This document shows, in pieces, positions 38,458 through 50,438 of a stretch of 64,000 nt of DNA. This stretch comes from Sisyra terminalis (lineage: Eukaryota; Arthropoda; Insecta; Neuroptera; Sisyridae): assembly GCA_958496175.1 (NCBI GenBank), contig OY292278.1:37758001-37822000 (forward strand). The letters run 5' to 3'. The position numbers and the translations under genes were made by a program. How positions within the stretch are numbered: the first letter of the stretch is position 1; every line of letters begins with the position of its first letter. The notes beneath the pieces are model-generated. The model was not told the DNA's origin. It searched no databases and was given only the letters and a program-made list of their open reading frames with translations.

Positions 38458-41400
38458 CTAAAATAATCCAAAAATTCGGCATGGTCCTCCAGTTCCTTGA
38501 GCAATATTCATTGGAGCAACAACCACAGTGAAATCACGACCTAAAAAATAACGACAAAAAACAGTTCTTTAATTAAATTATCCCAAAATTGAATTCGTGG
38601 GGATATTTGTCCCCAATAATTTGTAAGTTAATTCTAAACGGAATGGGGGATGTTTCACCAATTAAATTTGGTTGACTAAATTTTCAGTTATTTTCCCAAA
38701 TTCAGTTGTATGACAAAACAGAACATTTTACATTCATAATGTTTAAGTTATTTTAAGTTTAAGTACTTTTTAATGTACAAGATGTCGCAAAAATCGGCAC
38801 CCTATGGCAGCGGTCGGGGAATTTTTTTAACCAAAATATTTTTGTGTAAGTCGATATTACCCCCACCATTCTGAAAAGAAAACAATCAATGTAAATTTTA
38901 AATAATTATTATTTATTGAATTAATTTACATTTACATATGTGTAGTATAGGTTTGGGAAAAATGATGTTGCTTCATGTTTGATATAAATACTTCAAAATT
39001 GGTACTACCTATTACCTGAAAAAAAAATCACTTTTACCCTATTTGGGGTAATTTACCCCGGTTCCCCGACCGTTGCTCTATGGTAAGGTAATATAAAAAA
39101 GAAGGTATTCCAATCCTGTAATACATGATGGGAAATGTATCAAGATGTGGCGCCACCACAAATGTGTCTGGAATACTAACCAATCAAAACTTCATGTGTA
39201 CTTTTACGTTAACGGCTAATATTAGTACTCTAGACAGTCTTATGGCGGCGCCCAAGAGGGAATTCAGGATTTTTTTCTGGGGGGGACACAATATCATCTT
39301 TCATTTGCAAGTGCGTGAAAAGGATCACGAAAAAAATTCGCAATTCCAGCCAGAAATGGACTAAATTTCACTAATGTTCTTTCTGTTTCTTTATTCATAT
39401 ATTTTCACAATTTTAATAATTTGATTTGCTTCTAAGTATGTATTGTTATGGAATCTCCACAGTACACCAAAATACCCTGGGGGGGGCACAGGCCCCCGTG
39501 TCACATCTTGCCACATTTCCCATTATGCATTGCAAGATTAGAATACCTTCTTTCATACTACCTTACCTTATCGGAAAATGCTATAACTTTTGTAAATGGC
39601 GGTAAATAACTATTCTGCTTTGAATTTTTTTTAGTAAACAGATACAAAATTCACACCATTAAGACATGAATCGCGGTATACCTCAAGAACATTAAATAAT
39701 AATTGTTTTGAAGTTATTGATTTTGAAGTTATACTTCTTTAACGGCTGAAAAAATTATTAGACTGATTTTTTCAATAAAAGATAACACCGTTGCTACTGT
39801 AGAAAATAGTTCGCAAACGGTTAGCGAGTAATTTCGGAACGATAGTACTAAAAAACGCAGTCAAGTCGATCGAGCCGATCGCTAGCACATGTTTTTTGTT
39901 TTTCGGTAGGGGAAACTAACTGAAATGGTTTAAAATGGTTGTTATTTTATATTCAAAACATCGATACCGTCGAATTTAACATTTTCATAAGAAAGAACCT
40001 TTCTTGATATTTATTTTACGAACTTTTTTTCAATAATTCTTACCTGGTAAATTGCTTCTAAGGTTAACGTTTTCGATACCATAAATGTTACTACGAGTGA
40101 GTATTCTATGCACTGGGAAGTCTGTGGAACAACCAGGATCAAGAGATCCTACATCGACACCAACCCCAACAATCGTTTTCTTGTTTACAATCCAAGAAGC
40201 AGCACTTGCTGATAGACCTAAAAAATACAAATTTAAAAAATATAAAGCGTATTTATATCAAATTTTTGGTTTTTCACATTTACAAAGTTTAGTTTGTAAC
40301 TAGTTTCCAACTTGGAAAACTTCTTCGTTCGAGATCACATCGCCATTGACATGTGAAAGACAAAAAAAAAACAATATAAATCACCGAATATTTTGAAAAG
40401 ATATTTTTTTAAAAATCAAGCATTTTCCAAATAAGTAACCTTAATATCAGAAAAAAACATGCAATATTTACCCGGATAGGATAGTGACCCATTTTCCTGA
40501 GTTCCAAAATATTGCTGTGCATTTGGCCAAAACCTTGACCATCCGAAACGGATTAGAATCACGCTGTTGTTCGGAAAGGATCCATTCTCAGCTTCCCAGG
40601 CTTCCAAATGATGTGGCTCCAAATTAAAAGAGCGATTGTCACCTACTAACTCAGAAACGTCAACAATGGAACCTAATAAAGTTTTAACTATTAGTGTCCA
40701 AGTTGAAAATATTCACTATTGAAGACTATTATACCTGGAACTATAAAATTTTGAGGATTTAAGTCGCCTGTTTTTAATCCTTCTTTGTAAAAATGATAGG
40801 GAGCATCCAAATGCGTTCCAGCGTGTTCCCCCATGCAAAATTCCTTAACGGCAAACCTGGTTTATGTAAAGAAAACATTAAAACTGGATATGTCTTCCGA
40901 AATGCATTGATACGACAATAAAGCAGCCGTTCCAAACTTATTTTAAAGTTGGACCTCTAAGAAATTTGGCTAGATTTGTCAGGAACCTTCTAAGTCTGTA
41001 CTTGGATACGTTTTAGGGTATGTTTTCTTAATTGTACTTTGACGTAAGTGAAAAGAACAATGCGAAATTAATGGATGTATAACTCCATATAGGGAAATAC
41101 TGCACTTACCTACTGGTTAATGAGGGATATCCCTGTTAAAAAGAGGAATTGAGAAATCAGTACACCTAAAATTTCTTTAAAATCTTTAAGCGAATTCTTA
41201 TGGTTTCTAATGAGTTTTTGGGACATTTAAAATACATTTAAATGCCACTTAATTTTTCTTAACAGGAATATCATTCATTAACTAGTAAATTCAGTATTTC
41301 CCTATAAAGAGTTTACACTCCCCACTCCCAAAGATAAATTTGGGTCAGTCTTTTAGTTCGGTTAACATCTACTTGCATTTTCTACTTTGTTTTTATAGAA

Positions 41401-44385
41401 ATTTGATTTTATAAATAGGTATTTTACTATTTATATTCGATATTATAGGTTTTCCCTTCAGGTGTAAACAGCACTAGGTCACTAGATAAAATCACTACCG
41501 AGGAAGCTACATAAAATTGGTCATATGGAAAGCAATCTCCCCCCTCGAATTGATTCCTGCAACTTTTAGTAATTGACCCAGAGGGGGTCACTTACGGGAG
41601 TACTGAAGTATTTTATGATCAAATGGATACTCTGATGGTATAAATGGTATCTATGGTACAAACACTGATTCTCCTGGAATGCAGCTTGTAAATATAGTGA
41701 CCTCTACCAAGCTTTTATTCAAGGCTTTCCCCCTGGTTCCATTGCAAAACTTTGACGGATTTCACAGTAGCACTACTGGAGTACCCACCTTCTAGATAAG
41801 TGTGTGAGAAAGACCAGATGGATTGAAATTTTAGGGTTTTAAGGGACTCCACTGGATAGTTGATAGTATTATCTGTATGCACTGAAGTGTCCACTGATTT
41901 GTATCGCTATTTCTGATGTCATTCGAATGTCATCAACATATTAGCATCGTTAGCCATTTCTTTTCCTTTAATAGCAGAAATATTTTTATTTCTATTCGAA
42001 ATTCAAATAATCAAAATCAAATCGAAAAAGTTATTCAATTTTTAAAATCGTTTAATGTTTGGTGCTTAAAGAACTTTAATTATTAAATTTAAAATTTCAA
42101 TTTTTAATGAAATCACATGTTATGCCATACAAACTGTCATCAATCACACATTTTCACTCTTTTAGAGTTGGAATTTCCCAAAAAGGCCTTTTTAGTCGGA
42201 TGCCTACATCAAAGAAGGAATACATCCTCCAAATTTTACGTCAGCGGGTTAAGTTGTGTACTGATCTATTAGTCAATCAGGACTTACTATTTTACATATA
42301 CATTAGCCTGATTCAAAAAAAATAAAAAAAAGTATTTTTTCTTGCAAACAGGCTGAAAAGTTATGTTTTGACGTAAAAAGATACCAGTGAAAATTTCAGC
42401 TCTTATTGTTAATATTAAGGTTGTCCTCGTAGCATTTTTTTATTTCCCATAAGAATGACATGGAAAAAGTTATTTTTACTTCTTCTGATTTTTATACCGT
42501 TCAAACGACTATTTAAATAATAAATCTCCTATAATCTTTATAGAGAATTAAACGCTCTACAAAAAAGGACTGATAACATTTTTTGATTAGTCCATGCGTT
42601 CAAAAGTTATTCAAGATCAAAGTTCAATTCTTTAAAAATTTGATCAAAAAAAAATAATCATAAAAATTTAATAAAAAAAAATCATTCGTTGACATCTCTC
42701 ACAAATCAAATTCATGTTTGATAAAAAATTTGACCCCTATATTAACACTGAAACCAACAGTTTTGGTATAATATACAAAATTCGATCAAATTTTTAAAGA
42801 ATTGAACTTTGATCTTGAATAGCTTTTGAACACATGGACTAATCAAAACATGTTATTAGTCCTTTTTGTAGAGCGTTTAATTCTCTATAAAGATTATAGA
42901 AGGAGATTTATTATTTAAATAGTCGTTTGAACGGTATAAAAATCAGAAGAAGTAAAAATAACTTTTCTCATGTTATTCTTATGAGAAATAAAAAAATGCG
43001 ATGAGGACAACCTTAATATTAATATTAAAAGCTAACATTTTCATTGGTATCTTTTTACGGCAAAACAAAACTTTTCAGCCTGTTTGCAAGAAAAAATAAA
43101 AAAAAAATTTTTTTTTGAATCATCCTAATATACATATATAGATTATTCTATATATGTAGTCTAGGGTGACTTTTTTTTTGACTTTTTTTGATCCCATCGT
43201 GAAATTGTGTTGGAAATACCAAAAAAAAAATCCCTGAAAGTTTGAGCCCTTAATATTAATTTTAAATCCTCGACCAAGACGTGTAAAGATTTCCCATTGA
43301 AAATAGACGGAAACTCTGATTTTTTATTTTTAAATTTCTATATCTCAGCGGCAATTCATGGGATCGCTTTTACCGAAGATGTTTTTTTCTCAGAATTAAA
43401 CGCTCTACAAAAGTGCCCATTGCGACAAAGTCATGACTCACACCGGTGAGGTAGTACGGGCCACTGAACCTGGTTTTTCCATAAAATTCGCGTTTTTTTT
43501 GCATTTATCTCGTAAATAACAAGAGCTACGGAAAAATTATGAATAAAAAACTTGTAGAAAATTTGATTTCCTACAAAAAAGGTCCTGTAGATCAAATCGC
43601 TAAGATCAATATTAAACGAGATATTAAGCCTTGAATTGATTTTTCTGTGAAATTTTTGCCGATCATTGATTTAAAGTTTAAATCAATTCAAGGCTTAATA
43701 TCTCGTTTAATATTGATCTTAGCGATTTGGTCTACAGAACCTTTTTTGTAGAAAATCAAATTCTCTACAAGTTTTTTATTTATTATTTTTCCGTAGCTCT
43801 TGTTATTTACGAGATAAATGCAAACAAAACGCGAAATTTATGGAAAAATCAGGTTCAGTGGCCCGCACTACTTAATGAACTATAATGGAAGGTATATATT
43901 CGCCATTATTAGAAAGGAAGTCAATTGCACTTTTAGGTAACTTACACCATATATTTTAAACCATTAAAACTTCAACCCTTTAAATGTTCTCCAAACACAT
44001 CTTAAAGCCCTTTGGCTTGTGATAAATCCATTAATATTTAGAATCAATTTTCAATGAAAAATTTCCCAATTTCTTGTAACTACAAAAAATCGACTGATGT
44101 CAGTAATTTTCACCTAGAAATATCATATCGAATTATTGAGTTTTGCTACCTTTTCAATTACTCTTTTTAGTTTTGTTAAACTCACCAATTGTCTCCATCT
44201 TGTTTGAAAACTTCTTTGACAAAATGGAAAGGCTGCATGCCAGGAAAAGTCAGGGTATTTTCATCATATTTCCACGAAAAATCAACTACTGAAGTTCCCG
44301 CAGGAATTTGGAACCCCGCAATATCGTTTAGGAAAAAATTAAGGAAAATTAAAAATTTACAATAGCGACAACCGAGGGTTAACAT
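38458..44385 (-). CDS. Cyclase-family metal hydrolase (isatin hydrolase / KynB-like), paralogue 1
   Basis: Five exons on the minus strand: 44385-44186, 40856-40735, 40672-40472, 40217-40044, 38540-38458, all with GT-AG introns; total 780 nt, 259 aa. Residues 8-24 are hydrophobic, so a secretion signal is likely. The family signature HAGTHLDAPYHF spans residues 78-89 (metal ligands H78, H82, D84 by analogy to bacterial KynB). FGWSRFW, the LSASAASWIV block, GVGVDVGSLD, and H211 followed 12 residues later by E223 (the H/E pair of KynB) complete the fold. It ends with GTGGPCRIF. Family enzymes hydrolyse N-formylkynurenine or isatin using a binuclear metal site; the insect substrate is unknown. 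All known ligands are present, so it should be active. Its introns carry hAT, TIR, Helitron-like and foldback insertions. Exons 2-5 are the same lengths as in paralogue 2. Confidence 0.93.
38808..39075. mobile_element. hAT-type MITE (268 bp) in intron 4 of paralogue 1
   Basis: Ends CAGCGGTCGGGGAA and TTCCCCGACCGTTG are inverted copies. The flanks ccctatgg (38800-38807) and ctctatgg (39076-39083) are an 8-bp target duplication with one mismatch. Confidence 0.85.
39084..39567. mobile_element. TIR element with about 70-bp inverted ends
   Basis: The left end reads ggtaaggtaatat then gaaggtattccaatcctg and atgatgggaaatgt; the right end carries the inverse (acatttcccattatgc, gaataccttctttcat, ccttacc). 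It abuts the hAT MITE at 38808-39075. Its only open frame (39125-39364) has no motif. Confidence 0.7.
41080..41325. mobile_element. MITE with long inverted ends around a CCCTGTTAAA core
   Basis: Outer arms pair over about 70 bp: tatagggaaatactg with cagtatttccctata, then ggttaatgagggatat with atatcattcattaact, then CCCTGTTAA with TTAACAGG (41131-41266). Other copies of the CCCTGTTAAA family lack this outer pair. It lies in intron 1 of paralogue 1. Confidence 0.7.
42045..42245 (+). mobile_element. Degraded Helitron-like fragment
   Basis: Contains actttaattattaaattt, aaaatttcaattttta, catacaaactgtcatc and ttttcactcttttagag in the same order as the middle of the elements at 6778 and 33289. Neither end is present. 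Confidence 0.6.
42290..43145. mobile_element. Long foldback element, type C
   Basis: Arms pair from tatacattagcctgattca / tgaatcatcctaatatac through caaacaggctgaaaagtt, ataccagtgaaaattt-type, aagattatagagaattaaac, and a repeated module gctctacaaaaaagga. It shares this module and the attaatattaag block with types A/B and D, though most sequence differs. In intron 1 of paralogue 1. Confidence 0.8.
43150..43875. mobile_element. Foldback element, type D (right side truncated)
   Basis: Arms 43452-43640 and 43690-43873 are almost perfect inverted copies (ggttcagtggccc, ttgttatttacgagataaat, ctacaaaaaaggtcctgtag, ttaaacgagatattaagcct). The left flank 43150-43450 begins tagtctagggtgac and holds gtttgagcccttaatatt as in type A, but its partner on the right is missing. 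Confidence 0.75.
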
Positions 44386-45524
44386 TTTGCAGACGTTTCG
44401 TTTAGGAGCTTTATGGGATGGTAAACGGTAACTAAAACATTTTCAGTTTTACTTACTTCCTACTATTTTATTATTTTTTTTAAAAATTACATTTTTCAAA
44501 TTTATAAGAAAGCTATATTTCGCCTTGAGCAAACTATAATAAATTATAGATATTACTACTTCCGTTAGATATGAAAGTGAACTTCAACATCAAGAGAATA
44601 AATAGAGAAGGAAATACAACAAAAAAAATATATTCATCAAAGTTAAAGGATTTGCATTTTTTTTAAATAGTTGTCTTTGTGAAAGAATTTATAACACTTG
44701 AATTGATGAATTACTTACGATTAATGTATGGCCTTTGAATTGTTTATTATAGATATCTGCGGTATAAATAAAAATACCAAAAAATATACAATATTTCGAT
44801 TTTAAATTATTAATTGAATTATCCGTTAGCTTTAAATTAACTGTAGAGCCAAACAATAGTAGATATAAGAGATTAATTTTGTCGAGAATTTTCCAGTATG
44901 AAATTTTTCTGATTATTCTAAAAACGTGATGTAGTTAGAAATGTAGGAATTTATTTCATATATTAGTAATCGGTATAGATACCTTGTACTGTGATCGTAT
45001 GTAATTGGGTATAAATATATGGGAATAGTTCTCTAATTCGTTGGATTGATCGGAATAGTCCTCCGATCTGGTGGAACTTCAATCCCAATCGAAGTACTTC
45101 TTACACATAGTAGTTTTAATGTATAGTAATACAACAAGTAGACAACACTCTTTAATAATAAGTACTAAATATCAATTGTAAACAATATTCAGAATTTAAA
45201 TGAAAAACTGAAAAGTTATCTTGTTTAAATATTCTAAAATCGCTATTTCTCCATTATATATACAGAAATATTCGATAAAAATCAGAGGCCAATATTATTT
45301 GTAATTTTCAGGAAAATAAACATTTTTTCAAAATAAAATTTATAAGAACCTAGGTACCTCTTTAAAATAGTGCACAAAAAATTTCAAATATTTGAATTTC
45401 GAACATGAAAAAGATCCTTAATTGCAATACAGTTCATCATTCAGACAATTTCAATTTGATTAGCAATACTTATGGATAATAGGTACTATTAATTGATACT
45501 GTTTAATGTCCCTGCTACATACTT

Positions 45525-46012
45525 CTATTGCCAAGCAATCTTCGTAAGGAATATTAGATTTTTTCTTATTTTCTATGTGTTGATCCATAAAATAATCACA
45601 GTATAATTTACCAAGCTTTTTTTTACTATATCCCAAGTTCTATTCTTTCTCCCTGTTAAAAAAAGGCATTTGAAGGCATTTTGGAATCATCGCATTTAAA
45701 ATGGCTTTAATAACTTCGAACGACTTCTAATGACTTTTTAAATTATTTAAAATGCCTTTTTTAACAAACTTCTTATTCACTTTTTCAATCATTCAAAAAA
45801 TTATTGTTCAGAACTTTTAGGACTACCCAGGAAGAATTTAATAAAGCAATTAAGATTAAGAACTTACCACCCATTTCAAATATATTTATTAAGTTATTTA
45901 TATATCTTTGTGATTAGTTTATGTATTTTCATATATGACAGTTGTAGGAAGATTTACTGGTATTTGGCAACCGTTGAAGAAGATTGCTTGGCAATTAAAA
46001 TACGTATTTGGA
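45525..46012. mobile_element. Foldback element, type E copy 2 (with a nested MITE)
   Basis: Left arm ttctattgccaagcaatctt and right arm aagattgcttggcaattaaa match the arms of the element at 28612-29238. A CCCTGTTAAA-family MITE sits inside at 45651-45766. Confidence 0.6.
45651..45766. mobile_element. CCCTGTTAAA-family MITE
   Basis: It starts ccctgttaaaaaaaggcatt and ends aatgccttttttaaca, inverted TIRs, with the core ctttaataacttcgaacgac then ttctaatg. Confidence 0.7.
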
Positions 46013-46535
46013 GCATAGTTTCGTTTGACATTTATATAGATTCATGATTTTGAAAGTAAAAGCGGATTTTTAAGCAACAAAAAATAATGTTTCATTTTGT
46101 GATTAAATTAATATATTTTAAACGAAGAAGAAAAACCGACGTTTATCTTTATTATTTGTTTTTGATTTGATATATCGTATAAAACTTGTTTTGCAATATA
46201 TTTGTATATATAAAATATGGTATAACCGGAATTTTCCACCTTTTTGATGTACTATCCCCCCTAAGACTTTCTAAAATTCTTATGTTTTTTTCAACAAGCA
46301 AATAATTTTAGGTAACTAATGAGTATTTGTACTCAATTAACTTAAACTTTGAAATCAGGAAATATATTTTTTTCTTATTTCTCCCTTTAAATATCAATTA
46401 ATAATAATCAATAAACTGGCCTCCAGAAGGGCTAGGCTCTATATTAAGGGATATTGCTGAAAACCATAATTAATTTGTAAAAGTATTTCTTTTACCATAG
46501 TTTCAATTTTATATAACATAAAATATTCATTAAAA

Positions 46536-46770
46536 CCTATTGGTGACCGAGTGGTAAAGATGATCGCTCCAAAACTGGTAGGTGTTGAGTTCAAATCTTG
46601 TATTACGCAAATTTTCAGTATTTCTCGATTACGGTTTTTTATTAACTCTAGAGTCGCTAAAGATCTTAGTATTTACAAAGCTATGGTAAACAACAATTAA
46701 AAAAAGATATACTATTAACCCTAGAGTCGCTAAAGACCTTGGTAATTACAAAACGACGGTAAATAGCAAG
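46536..46770 (+). mobile_element. tRNA-derived SINE, copy 4, with duplicated tail
   Basis: Head TTGGTGACCGAGTGGTAAAG, worn B box (gagttcaaatc), body ttctcgattacgg. The tail module ctagagtcgctaaagacc...tggtaaa occurs twice (46646-46690 and 46720-46765). It ends about 130 bp from the stop codon of paralogue 2, in opposite orientation. Confidence 0.75.
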
Positions 46771-46902
46771 TCTTAAAAACATTATAGATAACTGATTGAA
46801 TTTTGAAAAATTCAGGTATAATTTATTTAGCGGTTATTCGAACGAATATTTTTTTATTCAGATAAAATCAATTACAAAACGGTAGTAGTTCGTTTAATTT
46901 GT

Positions 46903-49900
46903 TTAAACTAAAGCAAAAATTCGGCATGGTCCTCCGGTTCCGGACCCAATTTTCATTGGGGCAACAATCACAGTAAAGTTCCGAACTGGAAAATAAAAAA
47001 ATAGTGTTTATTTAGTGTAATAAAACAAACATTGTTTAAAAAAAACAAACATTGCTAAATTTGAAGACTGATTTTATAGATTCAAAATTCTTCAAAAAAA
47101 AAGATAAAATTTGATACCAATTGGATATCTTAGTCCAGCGGTCGTCAAAATTTCTGACCTTGCAAACCACTAATAGGATATTATAATAAGTATATTCCAT
47201 AATTCTCTGCGGACCAGCGAACCACTAGTGGTTTGCGGACCACCACTTTGGCGACCACTGTCTTAGGCAGTCCAGTAGACATCTGACAAATTGTTAATAC
47301 AAATATTTTTGCGCAAAATACAAATTTAAGAATGAATCAATGCAAAAATATCCATGATTAATATTCGTATTCCTGAATCATGATTACAAAAAGCACCTCA
47401 ATCACTTTGACTGAAAATAAGACTTAATCAAATTTAAAGAGCTGGAGTTGAAGCTCGAAGTCATGAAACTGGGAGTTGTGGAGCCATCAGAGTTTTTATT
47501 GGCTTCAGCTCCTAACGATCTAACCATTTTAACATCCTTACAATCAAATGAATACTAGAAGTATATTTTTTTTTGAAACCTCATACATTTAGACCTTACA
47601 ATAAATCTCCGTGACATCAATTTGATCATAAAAATGCTTGTAAGCTAAACTTTATTCGGGAGCCGTAACTGGAGCTGAAGCTTAAGTCAAACATTGGCTT
47701 TAGAGATGGAATTGAAGCCAAAACTAATTTCGGTTAACTTCCCAGTTCTTGATTTAACCAAATCAGTAAAAAAGAGTAACTTTAAGAAACTATGCTCCAA
47801 AATTTGCTAAATGGATGATCTAAAAGCATAAATGTTTGTCAAACTCAATTTTTGTTAAACATTTGTTTAAATTAAAAACCGGAGAGCTAACTAAAATTAG
47901 TTTTGGCTCCAGCTCCAGTTCCGACTCCTGGATAAAGTCGTGTATCTTGAAAGCATATTTTTATAATCATTAGTCGCTATGATCAAACTCCAGTTTAAAT
48001 ACAAATTGGCATCTTGAACACTTATTGTTAGATCTAAATGAATGAGGTTCCCAAAAAATGTACTTCTAAAATTGATTTGATTCCATATAAGATCATTAGG
48101 TCCAATTTAAATATTCCATCATTTCTAGATTACCTGGTATCTGTTGATTCAAAGCCACATTTTCGAGACTGTATAGGTTATTTTGGGCGAGTATTTTATG
48201 AACGGCATAATCTTTAGAATAACCAACATCGAGGGATGCGACATCAACACCAACCCCTAAAATTTTCTTCTTGTTCACAATCCAAGATGCGGCACTTCCT
48301 GATAAACCTAAATGCAAAAACTTTTATTAAACAAATTTATGCTCACAGTATTACTGTAACATGTTACTGAAATTTCCACAAAGTTTGGAAAATTCATTTT
48401 TTTTAAACTTGTTTAGTATTTTGCAATCTGCCCTTGGATAATAAGCAAACCTGCTTTACGTTAAATCACGCCTGATCACTATCTAAAAGTATCGAGCTTA
48501 ATGTTTTAGTTTTTATTTCCTGTGCGAATATTCCAGGAATGGAACGCGTTTCAGTCTAATTAACTCACTGCTGTTATCTAGAAGGTTAACCACCAGAGGA
48601 CTGGAATGGTGCCTCAATTTTTTTTGATAATCTTTTAATATTTTGTACTATATCTGGCGGTTTCCTCCTTGGCAGAAGCCATCTTTAAATCCTTATTACC
48701 ATGGAACCATGGAATCTTAGCAACGAGTTTTAGGGTCTTAGACTGAAAGCGTTGAATGATACCTACAATGGAGTCGTTTTCAATTACCCATACCTGGACA
48801 GCAAATGTCCAGGTTTGCTTCAGAATAGATTTATACAGTAGGAGCTTACTATCCAAAGACATTTGCGACTTCTAGCTAATTAACCAGTGAAGCTGTTGGA
48901 ATTTTGCTTTTGTCTGATCTTTTTTGGGTAATGTATATCTCCACTAGCTTAGCCTTCTGTCCAGGTACATTCCTTGTACCTAAATCCCCTTTGCCTACAG
49001 TATCTATAGGTTCCTACAGAGGTTATCTATATGGTCTATATGGTTGTATAGAAATACGGGAGGACAGAAATAATATACCGGGTTGTGAATGTCCCCTGGA
49101 TAGTAGCAAACTTCAAGGAGTCGTACTGCTACTGGTCCTATTGATAATTCTTGAGTCTTTAATTTTTTTTTACTACAAATTTAATATTTTAAGTGTGAAT
49201 CATCCAATAGAGTGTTATAAAGAGGTTCAATTTAACTTGAAATTTACTAAAGAACATTGCTGGACAATCGGAATAAATACTTGTAAAATCCACCATAAAC
49301 AAATTTTTTAAAGCCAACATTGGTTTACAATTTAGTGTTTATAGTTTTCTCTACGAAGTATACATGCATTTTGTGATAAAGCCCATACCGTTTGAATTTC
49401 TGGTATCTTTACTCCGTGGTTTTTATCTTTAGTAAAAATTAATTACTAACTAAAGGGATAAAAAGTACAAATATTGGCCAATATAACTAATTGGAAGTAA
49501 ATCTTTTTACTTGGAAAGGCCAACGATTTATCCGGTTGAAATCCAAAGTAGTCTTGGGCATTTGTCCAAAATCGTGACCACCCAAATCGGACTAGAACCA
49601 CGCTATTGTTCGGAAATGGTCCGTTTTCCGTTTCCCAGGCTTCCAAATGGGATGGTTCCAGCACAAAGGAACGATTTTCTCCAACCAAATTAGAAACATC
49701 AACCATGGCACCTTAAAGTAAAAATTTGGTTATCATACAGAAAATATTGTTGGTAAAAAATATTAAACCTGGAACTATAAAATTTCGTGGATCTATTTCG
49801 GTTGTTTTTAGACCCTTTTCGTAAAAGTGGTATGGAGCATCCAAATGAGTTCCTGCATGTTCTGCCATACAAAATTCCTTGACAGCATACCTTAAATATA

Positions 49901-50438
49901 AGAAAGAAAACAGTTTGGCAAACAAAAAGTTTATTGTGAAATTAAAATATTAAAACTAAGATTTAAGGATTCAAGTATCGTAATGAATATCAGATCGAAA
50001 CTTTGGGTTAGGCTCAGACCATAGTTTTAGATCTATTGGATCTATAAAACGATTTCGAATTTTTACAGGTTTCCATTGAAATTCACATCTTAAGCAAAAC
50101 GCTTCAGAAATTTCGTGACCCAGTAGGTTCTTTAAAACGATGAAGATTCTTATGGATAGGATTAGGTAATCCTGAGTATAAAATTTGGCTCAGTTCTTCG
50201 GTTAAGGGAAATGTAATTTTGCATTCTAAACTTACCAATCTTCCCCAACTCCAGCGGATGCTTCTTTGACAAAATGAAAAGGTTGTACTCCTGGCCAAAC
50301 CAATGTATTGTTGTCGTATGTCCACGATAAATCCAATACAGTGACTTCATTTGGAATTTGAAATCCACCCACACATTTTAAAAAGAAATCAAGGACCAGA
50401 AAAACTAGAAACATTTCGTTGAAGCTTTTAGTAGACAT
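46903..50438 (-). CDS. Cyclase-family metal hydrolase (isatin hydrolase / KynB-like), paralogue 2
   Basis: Five exons on the minus strand: 50438-50236, 49890-49769, 49711-49511, 48307-48134, 46985-46903; 783 nt, 260 aa. Splice phases are identical to paralogue 1 and exons 2-5 have the same lengths (122, 201, 174, 83 nt); exon 1 is one codon longer. The N-terminus (residues 8-24, FLVFLVLDFF core) is a likely signal peptide. The metal signature HAGTHLDAPYHF is at residues 79-90 (H79, H83, D85), with H212 and E224 as the second ligand pair, and GVGVDVASLD before them. It likely acts outside the cell or in the secretory route on a small amide or lactam, but the substrate is not shown. AATAAA hexamers on the minus strand lie about 45 and 75 nt past the stop. 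GATAAG at 50524-50519 is upstream. Intron 3 holds a Jockey fragment; intron 4 a hAT MITE. It is the closest relative of the gene 2.5 kb downstream. Confidence 0.94.
47136..47261. mobile_element. hAT-type MITE (126 bp) in intron 4 of paralogue 2
   Basis: Ends CAGCGGTCGTCAAAAT and the inverse ACTTTGGCGACCACTG. Flanking 8-bp duplication tcttagtc (47128-47135) and tcttaggc (47262-47269), one mismatch. Confidence 0.85.
48513..48895 (-). pseudogene. Jockey-type LINE C-terminal fragment
   Basis: The minus strand reads LHWLIS, a stop, KSQMSLDSKLLLYKSILK, QTWTFAVQVW, IIQRFQSKTLKLVAKIPWF, KEETARYS; after a frameshift DYQKKLRHHSSPL, VVNLLDNSSELIRLKRVP and a stop at 48513-48515. This is the thumb and C-terminal region of Jockey RTs (LSLDNKLLLYKAILKPIW, LQRFQSKTLR). 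It lies in intron 3 of paralogue 2, same strand. Confidence 0.85.

Larger units (their letters stand above)
44386..46535. other. Intergenic stretch between the two hydrolase paralogues
   Basis: This is the upstream flank of paralogue 1 and holds its promoter, but no clear core promoter motif stands out. Mobile DNA at 45525-46012 is listed separately. No gene is seen. Confidence 0.45.

Noticed and set aside
39125..39364. 79-codon frame in intron 4 of paralogue 1
   Set aside because: Falls inside the TIR element at 39084-39567 and has no transposase motif.
48904..49311. 135-codon plus frame in intron 3 of paralogue 2
   Set aside because: Antisense to the gene, no domain, begins beside the Jockey relic; probably chance.
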